Source of the DNA: Gammaproteobacteria bacterium
GTDB lineage: Bacteria; Pseudomonadota; Gammaproteobacteria; Steroidobacterales; Steroidobacteraceae
Direction: 5' to 3'
Assembly (NCBI GenBank): GCA_029857655.1
Contig: JAOUGR010000080.1
Coordinates: 1 to 8,215, forward strand
DNA: 8,215 nucleotides
The translations under genes were made by a program, and so were the position numbers. Within the stretch, counting starts at the first letter, position 1. The number at the start of each line of letters is the position of its first letter. Shown piece by piece: positions 1 to 7,755 of this stretch. The notes under the pieces are model-generated. The model was given only the letters and a program-made list of their open reading frames with translations, did no database searches and was not told the origin of the DNA.

Positions 1-69
1 CCGAGGTCCTCGCGAATCCTGACCCTTCGATCGGTTGAATCATGTGCATCTGCCGGCCTTGTCATACGC

Positions 70-1368
70 ATGTATCTTGAACACTTCCAGCTGACGGAAC
101 TGCCGTTCCGGTTGAGCCCGGACCCGGCTTTTCTATATCTCTCGAAACATCATGCGCGCGCCAAGGCGTACATGGAATCGACGATCTGGTTCACCGACGG
201 CTTCGTCGTGATCACCGGCGAGATCGGCTCGGGCAAGACCACGCTGATCGAGACATTCCTGCGCGAGCTGGAGAAGGACGTCGTCGTCGCGCAGGTCGCG
301 CAGACCCAGGTTTCGCCGATCGAGTTCCTGCAGGCTGTGCTGGTGCAGTTCGGCTTCTCGCCATTCAAGATGCGCAAGGCGGAGTTGCTCGCGACACTCA
401 ACCAGTTCCTGGTCGAGCAGTACGCCGCCGGTCGGAAGGTGCTGCTGATCGTCGATGAGGCGCAGAATCTTTCGGGTCGCGTGCTCGAGGAAATCCGCCT
501 GCTGTCCGGCGTGGAGACCACCAAGGAAAAGGTCCTCCGGATCATCCTGGCGGGACAGCCGGAGCTCAGTGACAGGCTCGATGCGCCTGAGATGATCCAG
601 CTGGTCCAGCGCGTGCGGCTGCGCTTTCACCTGACCGCGCTCTCGCCCGAGGATACGCGGGCCTACGTGCTGCACCGGCTCGAGGTCGCAGGATCGCATG
701 GCAGGGAGATCTTCGCCGAGGATACGTTCCCGGTCATCTTCCGCTACACGGGCGGCGTGCCGCGCCTCGTCAACACCCTGTGCGACACGGCGTTGATGGG
801 GGCCTATGCACTCGAGGAGACGCGGATCGGCATGACCGAACTGAAGGCGGCGATCGCGGAACTGCGCTGGGTCGAGTTCGCCTCGCGCACCAACCGCATG
901 CGCTCGGCGCTCATTGCGGCGCCCGTGCCGAGGCACGTCGGGCCGGAGGATGTGCTGGCGCGGATCATCGTCGCGCATTCCGGGGAGCGCATCGAGGAGC
1001 GCCCGCTGCGACTCGGGCGCCTGATCATCGGCCGCACATTCGACAATGACCTGCAGGTGGACAGCAAGTTCATCAGCCGTCACCACTGCCAGATCATCAC
1101 GACCGCGGAAGGCAGCATGCTGGAGGACCTTAACAGCACGAATGGCGTCTACGTGAAGTCCAAGCGGGTCCGCAAGCATCATCTCAATGACGGCGACGTC
1201 ATCGTGCTTGGCAAGCACGAAATCATGTATCTCGACGAACGCTCAGTTCGCACTCGGGAGCAAAGCCCGGCGGAAGCGACCGGCGATCACGAAATCATCG
1301 TCGAAGATGCCGCGAGGGATGAAGCGGAAGACAACAATGACCGCGCCCCGGCAGCGGGGGCAAACTGA
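70..1368 (+). CDS. ExeA/GspA-type AAA+ ATPase fused to a C-terminal FHA domain
   Basis: This is a 432-residue, probably cytoplasmic ATPase. The opening MYLEHFQLTELPF followed by SPDP is the typical start of ExeA/GspA proteins, which supports the ATG at 70 even though the frame stays open to the window edge and no good ribosome binding site is seen. Walker A is GEIGSGKT (residues 50-57), Walker B is LLIVDEAQN (125-133, D129/E130), a sensor-1-like segment ILAGQPEL lies at 159-166, and GGVPRLVN at 228-235 fits sensor 2. Residues about 300-388 form an FHA domain, a phosphothreonine-binding fold, with G321-R322, S336-R337-x-H339 and N358-G359 in place. The last 35 residues are acidic and probably disordered. 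ExeA of Aeromonas helps assemble the type II secretin and carries a membrane segment and a peptidoglycan-binding domain; neither is visible here, so the secretion role is inferred. No gsp genes are in the window. The domain assignments are firm; the biological role is not. Confidence 0.93.
   Translation: MYLEHFQLTELPFRLSPDPAFLYLSKHHARAKAYMESTIWFTDGFVVITGEIGSGKTTLIETFLRELEKDVVVAQVAQTQVSPIEFLQAVLVQFGFSPFKMRKAELLATLNQFLVEQYAAGRKVLLIVDEAQNLSGRVLEEIRLLSGVETTKEKVLRIILAGQPELSDRLDAPEMIQLVQRVRLRFHLTALSPEDTRAYVLHRLEVAGSHGREIFAEDTFPVIFRYTGGVPRLVNTLCDTALMGAYALEETRIGMTELKAAIAELRWVEFASRTNRMRSALIAAPVPRHVGPEDVLARIIVAHSGERIEERPLRLGRLIIGRTFDNDLQVDSKFISRHHCQIITTAEGSMLEDLNSTNGVYVKSKRVRKHHLNDGDVIVLGKHEIMYLDERSVRTREQSPAEATGDHEIIVEDAARDEAEDNNDRAPAAGAN
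1345..1361. terminator. weak GC hairpin at the convergent junction, possible terminator
   Basis: CCCCG (1346-1350) can pair with CGGGG (1355-1359) around the loop GCAG, and G1345 can pair with C1361 if G1360 is bulged. It lies in the last codons of the plus-strand ATPase gene and 8 bases beyond the stop of the minus-strand small gene. No run of T follows on the plus strand. On the minus strand the following bases are only moderately T-rich. It is the only candidate I see for ending either transcript, but the short stem makes it doubtful. Confidence 0.22.
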
Positions 1369-1593
1369 TCAATCGTCTTCGTCGAATGCCGCTCCATAGC
1401 GGCGCTTCTGGATCCGGTAGTCGCGGCGCCTCAACACCAGCACCAGCCCCGCAACCAGGATGACCAATCCCAGTCCGGCCACCAGGTCGGACCAGTCCTT
1501 CGCGCGCCACTGGAAAGAGGCCGCGAGCGCACCGATGCCGATCAGCATGTAAAGATAGGGCAGCGCTTCGTAGACTGAACGTGACAGGCGCAT
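1369..1593 (-). CDS. small two-helix membrane protein, function unknown
   Basis: This 74-residue protein is not recognised as a member of a named family. It has two hydrophobic stretches, at about residues 10-28 and 37-54, joined by a short charged linker (WRAKDWSD). A strongly basic segment follows (RRRDYRIQKRRYG) and then an acidic end (DEDD). The basic segment after the second helix suggests a hairpin with both ends in the cytoplasm. The ATG at 1593 is well supported: GAGGGA, overlapping the tldD stop, sits 7 bases upstream. The gene follows tldD after 11 bp and so is probably the last gene of the rng-yhdP-hydrolase-tldD operon. Its stop codon directly abuts the stop of the convergent ATPase gene. 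The binding site, membrane pattern and operon position all argue that it is real. Confidence 0.8.
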   Translation of the reverse strand: MRLSRSVYEALPYLYMLIGIGALAASFQWRAKDWSDLVAGLGLVILVAGLVLVLRRRDYRIQKRRYGAAFDEDD

Positions 1594-1600
1594 GAGTGAA

Positions 1601-1606
1601 TCCCTC
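1601..1606 (-). promoter_or_regulatory. ribosome binding site of the small membrane protein gene
   Basis: The minus strand reads GAGGGA, sharing bases with the TGA stop of tldD (1607-1605), then 7 bases to the ATG at 1593. It is the clearest Shine-Dalgarno sequence in the window and fixes the start of the small gene. The overlap with the stop suggests that ribosomes finishing tldD can reinitiate here. Confidence 0.7.
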
Positions 1607-3047
1607 AGGCGGTGCCGCCGACGGTCAGCGCATCGATGCGCAACGTCGGCTGGCCGACGCCGACCGGCACCGTCTGGCCGTCCTTGCCGCAGCTTCCGAT
1701 GCCGGTGTCGAGCGCCAGGTCGTTGCCGACCATGCTGACACGGGTCAGCACATCGGGCCCGTTGCCGATCAAGCTGGCACCCTTGACCGGCGCGGTGATG
1801 CGTCCGTCCTCGATCAGGTAGGCCTCGCTCGCCGAAAACACGAATTTTCCCGAGGTGATGTCTACTTGTCCGCCGCCGAAATTGACCGCATACAGGCCGC
1901 GCTTCACCGTGCGGATGATTTCCTGCGGATCATGGGGCCCCGGCAGCATGTAGGTATTCGTCATGCGCGGCAGCGTCGCATGCGCGAATGACTCGCGCCG
2001 CCCATTGCCGGTCGGCGTCGTGCCCATCAGCCGTGCGTTGAGCTTGTCCTGCAGATAGCCCTTCAGCACGCCATTTTCGATCAACGTCGTGCAGGCCGTC
2101 GGCGTGCCCTCGTCGTCAACATTGAGCGAGCCGCGCCGGCCGGGCAGCGTGCCGTCATCGACGACCGTGCAGAGCGGCGATGCCACCCGCTCGCCAATTC
2201 GGCCAGTGAATGCCGAGGTGCCACGACGGTTGAAGTCGCCCTCGAGGCCGTGACCAATCGCTTCGTGCAGCAGCACACCGGGCCAGCCCGGACCCAGCAC
2301 CACAGTCATCGTGCCGGCGGGTGCCGGCACTGCGCCGAGATTGACGGTCGCCTGCCGCACGGCCTCGCGCGCCAGCTGCATCGGCCGGTCATCCGCGATA
2401 AAATCCTCCAGCGAATGACGGCCGCCCGCGCCCGCATAGCCCTGCTCACGGCGCCCGTCCTGTTCGACGATGACCGAGACATTCATTCGCACCAGCGGCC
2501 GCACGTCGGCGGCCAATGTGCCGTCGCTGGCGGCGACCAGGATGATTTCGTGCACGGCGGCGAGACTTGCAACGACCTGCTTCACGCGCGGGTCCAGCGA
2601 GCGGGCATTGCGGTCGAGCTGCGTCAGCAGTGCAACCTTGTCGGCGTCGGCAAGCGAGGCGATCGGGTCATCCGGCAGGTAAAGCCGGTGCGATGCGCAG
2701 GATTTCCAGGCCTGTACCTGGCGGCCGCCGCCCTCGCGCGCGATCGCGCGGGCCGCGCGCGCCGCCTCCAGCAGGGCAGCCGGCACGACTTCATCGGAGT
2801 ACGCAAAGCCGGTGCGCTCTCCCGCCATTGCACGCACGCCGACACCCTGCTCGATGCCATAGCTGCCTTCCTTGACGATTCCGTCCTCGAGCGCCCAGTG
2901 CTCTTCGCGCGCAAGCTGGAAATAGAGATCGCCCGAATCGACGGCTGCACCGAGCAGCGAACCGAGGGCCTGTTCGAGCCGGCCCTCGTCAAGACCCGAA
3001 GGTGCAAGGATCAGTTGCCGCGCGCACTCGAGCGCGTTCACGCTCAC
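1605..3047 (-). CDS. tldD: metalloprotease TldD
   Basis: This is the TldD subunit of the TldD/TldE (PmbA) zinc metalloprotease, a cytoplasmic heterodimer that degrades unfolded peptides and in enterobacteria matures microcin B17 and degrades the CcdA antitoxin. At 480 residues it is full length (the E. coli protein has 481). The zinc motif HEAIGH is at residues 261-266, followed by GLEGD, and the C-terminal GSCGKDGQ holds C453, matching the third metal ligand known in E. coli TldD. These residues mark the active TldD subunit; TldE lacks the HExxxH motif. The partner gene is not in the window. The start is a GTG at 3047 that overlaps the TGA of the upstream hydrolase gene as GTGA. A second in-frame GTG two codons later is possible but the difference is trivial. 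The gene sits inside the operon, with the small membrane protein gene 11 bp downstream. Confidence 0.97.
   Translation of the reverse strand: MSVNALECARQLILAPSGLDEGRLEQALGSLLGAAVDSGDLYFQLAREEHWALEDGIVKEGSYGIEQGVGVRAMAGERTGFAYSDEVVPAALLEAARAARAIAREGGGRQVQAWKSCASHRLYLPDDPIASLADADKVALLTQLDRNARSLDPRVKQVVASLAAVHEIILVAASDGTLAADVRPLVRMNVSVIVEQDGRREQGYAGAGGRHSLEDFIADDRPMQLAREAVRQATVNLGAVPAPAGTMTVVLGPGWPGVLLHEAIGHGLEGDFNRRGTSAFTGRIGERVASPLCTVVDDGTLPGRRGSLNVDDEGTPTACTTLIENGVLKGYLQDKLNARLMGTTPTGNGRRESFAHATLPRMTNTYMLPGPHDPQEIIRTVKRGLYAVNFGGGQVDITSGKFVFSASEAYLIEDGRITAPVKGASLIGNGPDVLTRVSMVGNDLALDTGIGSCGKDGQTVPVGVGQPTLRIDALTVGGTA
3044..3047 (-). promoter_or_regulatory. GTGA stop-start overlap, hydrolase to tldD
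   Basis: The minus strand reads GTGA: the GTG start of tldD (3047-3045) shares two bases with the TGA stop of the hydrolase gene (3046-3044). Only a weak Shine-Dalgarno-like GGGTGA lies just upstream, so translation of tldD probably depends on ribosomes arriving from the hydrolase gene. Confidence 0.7.
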
Positions 3048-3862
3048 CCGATCACCCGGTGATCCAGCGCCGGAAAACTGGCGCGGGTCGCCGCCTGCCG
3101 CTCGCGGTCGAGTGCGGCCAGGACCACGCCGCTGCCGCGCGGCAGGCGCTGCAGCACGCGCCCCCAGTAATCGGCAATCAGGCTGTCACCATAGGTTTCG
3201 CGGCCATTATCGTGAATCCCGGTCTGTGCAGCGGCAATGACGAATGAAAGATCTTCGATCGCCCGGGCGCGCAGCAGCACTTCCCAATGCGCGCGGCCGG
3301 TCGGACCAGTGAATGCTGAAGGCACGCTGAAGATCTCTGCTCCCCCGCAAACCAGGCGACGGTACAACTCCGGGAAGCGCAAATCGTAGCACACGGTCAA
3401 TCCGAGCCGTCCCGCCGGCGTGTCAACCGTGACTGGCTGCACGCCCGGAACCGCGTTTGCCGATTCCCGATAACCCTCGCGGCCGTCCGGCAGATCGACG
3501 TCGAACAGATGCATCTTGTCGTAGCGCGCGACCCGGCGGCCGCCTGCATCGTAAACGATGCAGGCATTTGCCGGGCGCGCCTCGCCGGAAACGGCGATCG
3601 GCTGCGTACCCGCCACGATCCAGATCCCGAGTTCACGTGCTGCGGTTTCGACTGCCCGTTGAACCGGGCCCTCGCCATCGGCCTCGACGACTTTGCGCCG
3701 CTCTGCCTCGGTGCGCCCCATGAAGGAGAAATTCTCGGGCAGTACCGCCAGGCAGGCGCCGCCCGCACGGGCCTGCTCCAGCAGCCGCCGGGCCGTATCG
3801 AGATTCCTGCTGACATCCGCGACCGAGGTCATCTGCACGGCGGCTACGATCGGCTGGATCAC
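3044..3862 (-). CDS. carbon-nitrogen hydrolase, Nit1-like (probable deaminated-glutathione amidase)
   Basis: This 272-residue cytoplasmic enzyme belongs to the nitrilase superfamily. The catalytic Glu-Lys-Cys triad is visible: E43 in [10 protein letters not shown]116 in [12 protein letters not shown], and C158 in [13 protein letters not shown]. The second conserved glutamate is E194 in [12 protein letters not shown]. The stretches [20 protein letters not shown] and [11 protein letters not shown] resemble eukaryotic Nit1 and bacterial YbeM. Members of that branch hydrolyse deaminated glutathione, a side product of transaminases, to 2-oxoglutarate and cysteinylglycine, which is a metabolite-repair reaction. 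The substrate is inferred from these motifs and another omega-amidase-like substrate cannot be excluded. The start is a GTG at 3862 overlapping the TGA of yhdP as GTGA. The next methionine, at residue 11, would remove the first beta strand (PIVAAVQM), so the GTG is preferred. Nitrilase genes between yhdP and tldD are a recurring arrangement in gammaproteobacteria, though absent there in E. coli. Confidence 0.93.
   Translation of the reverse strand: MIQPIVAAVQMTSVADVSRNLDTARRLLEQARAGGACLAVLPENFSFMGRTEAERRKVVEADGEGPVQRAVETAARELGIWIVAGTQPIAVSGEARPANACIVYDAGGRRVARYDKMHLFDVDLPDGREGYRESANAVPGVQPVTVDTPAGRLGLTVCYDLRFPELYRRLVCGGAEIFSVPSAFTGPTGRAHWEVLLRARAIEDLSFVIAAAQTGIHDNGRETYGDSLIADYWGRVLQRLPRGSGVVLAALDRERQAATRASFPALDHRVIG
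3542..3565. repeat. perfect 11-bp inverted repeat with 2-base spacer
   Basis: GCCTGCATCGT (3542-3552) is the exact reverse complement of ACGATGCAGGC (3555-3565), with AA between them. As RNA it could form a 10-bp stem with a four-base loop. It lies inside the hydrolase gene at codons for residues 99-107 (N-A-C-I-V-Y-D-A-G). No T run follows on either strand, so it is not a standard terminator. The function is unknown; it may be coincidence of codon choice. Confidence 0.6.
3859..3862 (-). promoter_or_regulatory. GTGA stop-start overlap, yhdP to hydrolase
   Basis: The minus strand reads GTGA: the GTG start of the hydrolase gene (3862-3860) shares two bases with the TGA stop of yhdP (3861-3859). 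Only a short GGA about nine bases upstream could act as a Shine-Dalgarno sequence. The arrangement suggests translational coupling and is identical to that at the next junction. Confidence 0.7.
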
Positions 3863-6800
3863 GGCGACGGTCCGCTTCCGGATTCGCCGGCGCGCTGGGG
3901 CGAGGTAACCTGCTGTGTATCCTTCATTTCGCGCGCATCGATGCGTCGCACCTGCGGGTCGTCCCAGCTGCCGGTGATTCGATAATAACCGCGCGTGGCA
4001 CCTGCCAGTGACTCCTTGAAAATCCTCGAGAACAACAGTAGCGCCGCGCCGACCGCCGGGCCGCCGGCCAGTGCGCCCGCCACGCCCAACGACGCGCCCA
4101 GCTGACCGGTCACGACCGCGGTCTGGTCATAGGTGCCTTCGCGCAGGTTGGTGCGGCCGGCCACTCCGATTTCCGCGGCCGAGCCGCGCAGGGTCAGGTT
4201 ATCCGTGTAGGCCTCGCCATCGGTCAGCTGGAATGTGCCGCGCAGGGTGTCGAAGGACAGGCCCTCGCCGGTCAGGTCGCCGAAATCGAGCGCCAGCCGG
4301 CGCGGCAGGTGCGCAATGCTCATCAGGCCGAGGACCCTGCCTGCGCCCGGTTCGACAGAGGTCAGGCGGCCATCTTCCGCCGCCATGTCGAGCCGGCCGG
4401 TAAGGCGCCCGATCGCGCTCGATTCCGGCGGTCCCGGCCAGCTCAGAGTCGCGGAAATCCGGCCGTGACGACCGCTGATCAGAGAACCGAGCTGCATCGC
4501 ATTCATGAATGCGAGCACGTTGGTGCTGTCCGCCTCGAATTCGAGCCGGCATTCAGCGCCGGATTCGCGCACCAGCCAGCTGCCCCGGCCATTGGCGGTG
4601 AACGCCGGATGCACCATCGTGAACTGGTTCAGCGTCATGCCGACCGTGCCACGCGCGAGCTCAGCCTGCAGGTGCCCGTACTGGCGGCCTTCGAACTGGA
4701 AATCGCGGATATCGACGCGGATCGCCGGTAACTGGCGCGGATCCGGTTCGCCCTCGCCGCTGCGAACGGATTCTCCGAAACGCAGGCGTTCGAGATCCAG
4801 AACCATCGGGACTTCGCCGGGGAATGTGTGCGGCACGACCAGGTGACCGCTCGCATTCTCCGAGTCCACGTTGATCTCCCAGGCGCGATTGCCAGGCCGC
4901 ATCCGGCCACTCGCGTTGGCGAATTCGTACCCCAGCACTTCAAGGCGCTGGATCGACAAATCGGCCCCGCCCAGCCATTCGTTCAGCGGCCGCCCGCGCG
5001 GCTGGTCCCACTTGAGTTCCAGCAGATCCGAGATGCTTGCCGACTCGAGGCGGCCCGAGAGCCACAGACCCGCGGCTCGCGGCAATGCCGTCGGCGCATT
5101 GGCACCAAATGACAGGATGCCGCGCTCGATCGGCGGATCCTCCGGCTTGCTGCGCCATTGCAGAAGGGCATGGACATCACGCCCGAGCTGCGCCTGGATC
5201 CGCGGTCCGCCATCACCACCGAAATTCGCAGAAATTGTCAGTGGGCGCGTGGATTCGGCGGCCTTCGCAAAAGGTTCCGGTAGTTTCGACGCAAGACCAC
5301 GCAGATCGCTGCTCAGTCGCAGCGTGCCGCGCGCCGGGAGCTCGCGGTCAGCGCTGCGTTCGACGGTCAGGAATCCGCGCCAGTCCGCAGTGCCGGATAC
5401 GCCTGCGTTGACCGGCAGACGTGCGACCGGCCGCAGCGGCACGGCCGCCACGGTTCCCTGCCCATTGACCTGGGTGCTCAGGCTGCCGTCCTTCTGAGTC
5501 GTCGTCCTGATCGAGACCTGCAACGGTCCGCCCAGCAACTGCCCGGAAATCGATGGCGCGTGGATTTCCCGGTTGCGCACCCACAGGACCCCCTTCAAGT
5601 CACTGGCTTCAATCGGCTGCTGGCGGAGCCGCAGCTTGACGCCACCGAGCGTGGTCATCACCGTGACGACCCGCCGCTCGAAGTCCTTGAGCGGCAGGTA
5701 CATCGCAAGCTCGCCATTGACCGGCCCGGAACCCGTCAGATCCGCGAAGCCCGCCCCCAGCGACGGAGCGAGCGGACTCTCCTGCAGGAGACGGAGGGCT
5801 CGGCCCGCATCACCCTGCGCGGTTGCGCTGAGCGCGAAGATGGACTCGCGATAGTCCGCGCTGTTGGCTTCGGCCCCTGTGATCGCGATGCCCGCCATCG
5901 AACCCCTGGTCGCGACCGCGTGAATGGCGGGTCCGTTGAATGCCAGCTCGACATCGAGCCCGCGGATGTCCGGCCATCCCGGCGCATAAAAGAGCGTCAC
6001 ACCCTTTCCGCGGGCCTTTGCATGAAAGCTCCCCTGCCCCTCTCGGTACGGGAATCCACGGGTCGGGCCGGTCTGGCTTACCGTGCCTTCGACAATCCGG
6101 CCGGCGCGGAATGCGGCATCCAGCCAGCCCAATGACTTGGGCTTCAGCTGCGCGATCGGCAGGTAGCGCCAGATCTGCGTCACGTCGAAATCCCTGACGC
6201 TCGCACTCAGATCCATCAGCGGCAGCTGGCCCGGCTGAAACGCCATGCGCAGCTTCCCGCGCGCAATGCCGTGACCAGTGTCGATCACGGCATCGTCCAG
6301 CCACAACCTCAGGCCGTCACCAAACCGGTTCCACTCGACTTTTCCTTCGACTTGGCGAAGCTCCGCAATTGCACGCCATTGCAACGGCCACACGACCTGG
6401 GTGTCACGCGTATCTATGCGCACGATACCGCCCGCGCCGCGGCCTTCGATTGCGCCGTCGAGACCCTGCAGGCCGGGCGCCTTGCCAAACGCCTCGAATC
6501 CGACGTTCGCAAATCGGACACGCCCGCTGATATCGGGAAGCCTGCCCACGCCGATACCCGTCACGGCGGCATCGAGACCGAACAGCTCGCCGCGTGGCGC
6601 CAGCGCTTCCAGATTCCCGCGCAGCTGTCCCGCCGGCAGCAGCGACGAGAATGCCGCGAGATTCTCGATCCGCAGGTAGTCAGCCCGGGCAGCGACCGAA
6701 ACCACCCGGCCATCGTGCCGGCTCACAGTCGCCGAGAAATTGGTCGGGCGCCAGGGCGCGCCCTCGCGTGACAGTTCGAGGCCGGTGCCCTCGATCGAGA

Positions 6801-7734
6801 TCGCATCGGCATCGCGCTGCAGGCGAATGTCGCCCGCCACGCGTGTGAATTCGACGCCGCCATCCGGCAAAAGCAGGTTGCCGAGATCCGGCCGCAATCG
6901 CAGGCTCGTGAACCCGCGGCCGACACCGCGCACCGTTGCGGTTACCGAACCGTGGCCTCCGGCGGGTACTACGAAGCTGTCCGGCAACAGCGCTGCCCAT
7001 TGCTCGAAATCAAGATCGCTCGCATCAACCCTGGCCCGCCATTCCAGCGCATCCGCGTCATCGAGATCGCCATCCACGTCGCCCTCGATATCCAGGGCCG
7101 AGCCGAGATGCTCCGGCAGATCGACGTGACCACGCAGGCTCACGTGACTGCCGCTGCGTTCAAGCTCCAGGTCCGCCCCGGTCAGTTCAAAGTGCCCCTG
7201 CCGTGCGCGCAGGTCGAGCACGTCGAGTGTCGCGTCGCGGACCGCAAACAGGCCACGCGGAATCCGCGCAAGCGTCATCGGTTCGCGCTCGGAGCGCGGC
7301 TTCGTATCGATTGCACCCTGGCCCACCAGCTCGACACTGCCATCTGCGTGGATCACGAAATACAGCCGCGGCCGTACCAGCATGACGCGTCCGACTTCGA
7401 TGCGCCGGTTCAATAGCGAGCGACCGATCGCCAGGCTCACCCGACCCGACTCCGCACTCACCAGCGGCTGATCACCGCTGGCCGGCAGCACGCGTGCGCC
7501 ACTGAAATGGATCTCGGGTCCGTAACGGCCGATGCGCGCATTCAGCGAATCGAATTCCAGCCTGAGGCCGGTCGCCGTCCGGACCTGCTCCGCAACCTGC
7601 TGCTGGTAGCCGGGCAGCAATTCGATCGCGAGGCGGAAGGCGCCGACGCCAAGCGCCGCAAGCAGCGCGAGTGCGGCAACCACCGCTGCCACCCAGCGCC
7701 ACAGCCTCCGCAGTACTTGTCCCAACATGACCAT
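3859..7734 (-). CDS. yhdP: YhdP family AsmA-like phospholipid transport protein
   Basis: This 1291-residue protein is close in length to E. coli YhdP (about 1266). In E. coli, YhdP works with TamB and YdbH to move phospholipids from the inner to the outer membrane; these proteins form long beta-sheet grooves across the periplasm. A single N-terminal membrane helix (about residues 12-37, after the basic LRRLWRW) anchors it, with the large body in the periplasm. The body shows the repeated short beta-strand pattern of AsmA-like proteins. The C-terminal part has ITGSWDDPQVRRI (1253-1265), a typical family ending, preceded by a Gly/Ala-rich hydrophobic stretch (1211-1239). The chosen ATG at 7734 lies 21 bp after the rng stop. 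CAGG ten bases upstream is a modest ribosome site, and a stronger AAGGA is rather far at 15. ATG at 7728 is an alternative start two codons in. The frame is open throughout. The tail of about 25 residues is polar and Ser/Gly-rich. Confidence 0.95.
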   Translation of the reverse strand: MVMLGQVLRRLWRWVAAVVAALALLAALGVGAFRLAIELLPGYQQQVAEQVRTATGLRLEFDSLNARIGRYGPEIHFSGARVLPASGDQPLVSAESGRVSLAIGRSLLNRRIEVGRVMLVRPRLYFVIHADGSVELVGQGAIDTKPRSEREPMTLARIPRGLFAVRDATLDVLDLRARQGHFELTGADLELERSGSHVSLRGHVDLPEHLGSALDIEGDVDGDLDDADALEWRARVDASDLDFEQWAALLPDSFVVPAGGHGSVTATVRGVGRGFTSLRLRPDLGNLLLPDGGVEFTRVAGDIRLQRDADAISIEGTGLELSREGAPWRPTNFSATVSRHDGRVVSVAARADYLRIENLAAFSSLLPAGQLRGNLEALAPRGELFGLDAAVTGIGVGRLPDISGRVRFANVGFEAFGKAPGLQGLDGAIEGRGAGGIVRIDTRDTQVVWPLQWRAIAELRQVEGKVEWNRFGDGLRLWLDDAVIDTGHGIARGKLRMAFQPGQLPLMDLSASVRDFDVTQIWRYLPIAQLKPKSLGWLDAAFRAGRIVEGTVSQTGPTRGFPYREGQGSFHAKARGKGVTLFYAPGWPDIRGLDVELAFNGPAIHAVATRGSMAGIAITGAEANSADYRESIFALSATAQGDAGRALRLLQESPLAPSLGAGFADLTGSGPVNGELAMYLPLKDFERRVVTVMTTLGGVKLRLRQQPIEASDLKGVLWVRNREIHAPSISGQLLGGPLQVSIRTTTQKDGSLSTQVNGQGTVAAVPLRPVARLPVNAGVSGTADWRGFLTVERSADRELPARGTLRLSSDLRGLASKLPEPFAKAAESTRPLTISANFGGDGGPRIQAQLGRDVHALLQWRSKPEDPPIERGILSFGANAPTALPRAAGLWLSGRLESASISDLLELKWDQPRGRPLNEWLGGADLSIQRLEVLGYEFANASGRMRPGNRAWEINVDSENASGHLVVPHTFPGEVPMVLDLERLRFGESVRSGEGEPDPRQLPAIRVDIRDFQFEGRQYGHLQAELARGTVGMTLNQFTMVHPAFTANGRGSWLVRESGAECRLEFEADSTNVLAFMNAMQLGSLISGRHGRISATLSWPGPPESSAIGRLTGRLDMAAEDGRLTSVEPGAGRVLGLMSIAHLPRRLALDFGDLTGEGLSFDTLRGTFQLTDGEAYTDNLTLRGSAAEIGVAGRTNLREGTYDQTAVVTGQLGASLGVAGALAGGPAVGAALLLFSRIFKESLAGATRGYYRITGSWDDPQVRRIDAREMKDTQQVTSPQRAGESGSGPSP

Positions 7735-7755
7735 GCTGCCCGAACCTGTTCCTTC

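Noticed and set aside
133..1218. A 361-codon minus-strand open frame opposite the ATPase-FHA gene
   Set aside because: It is a shadow caused by high G+C at third positions. Its product is rich in Arg, Asp, His and Leu without domains, and it lies fully opposite a gene with complete AAA+ and FHA motifs.
2737..2750. A 14-bp perfect palindrome, CGCGCG followed by ATCGCGCG, in tldD
   Set aside because: It is mostly alternating CG with no spacer, in a GC-rich stretch encoding Ala-Ile-Ala-Arg, and only one copy was noticed. It is expected from composition.
2250..3062. A 270-codon plus-strand open frame opposite tldD
   Set aside because: It is antisense to conserved TldD sequence and its product shows no family motifs; composition explains the lack of stops.
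5560..6304. Open frames on both strands inside yhdP (for example 5560-6135 plus and 6304-5810 minus)
   Set aside because: The yhdP frame is uninterrupted across this stretch and continues the AsmA-like beta pattern, so these are shadows and not signs of a frameshift or a nested gene.
7742..7751. GAAC-CT-GTTC inverted repeat between rng and yhdP as an operator
   Set aside because: It resembles the GAAC-N4-GTTC LexA box of Gram-positive bacteria, but the spacer is 2 rather than 4 and the organism looks gammaproteobacterial. It is within a 21-bp gap inside an operon, so a promoter operator is unlikely.
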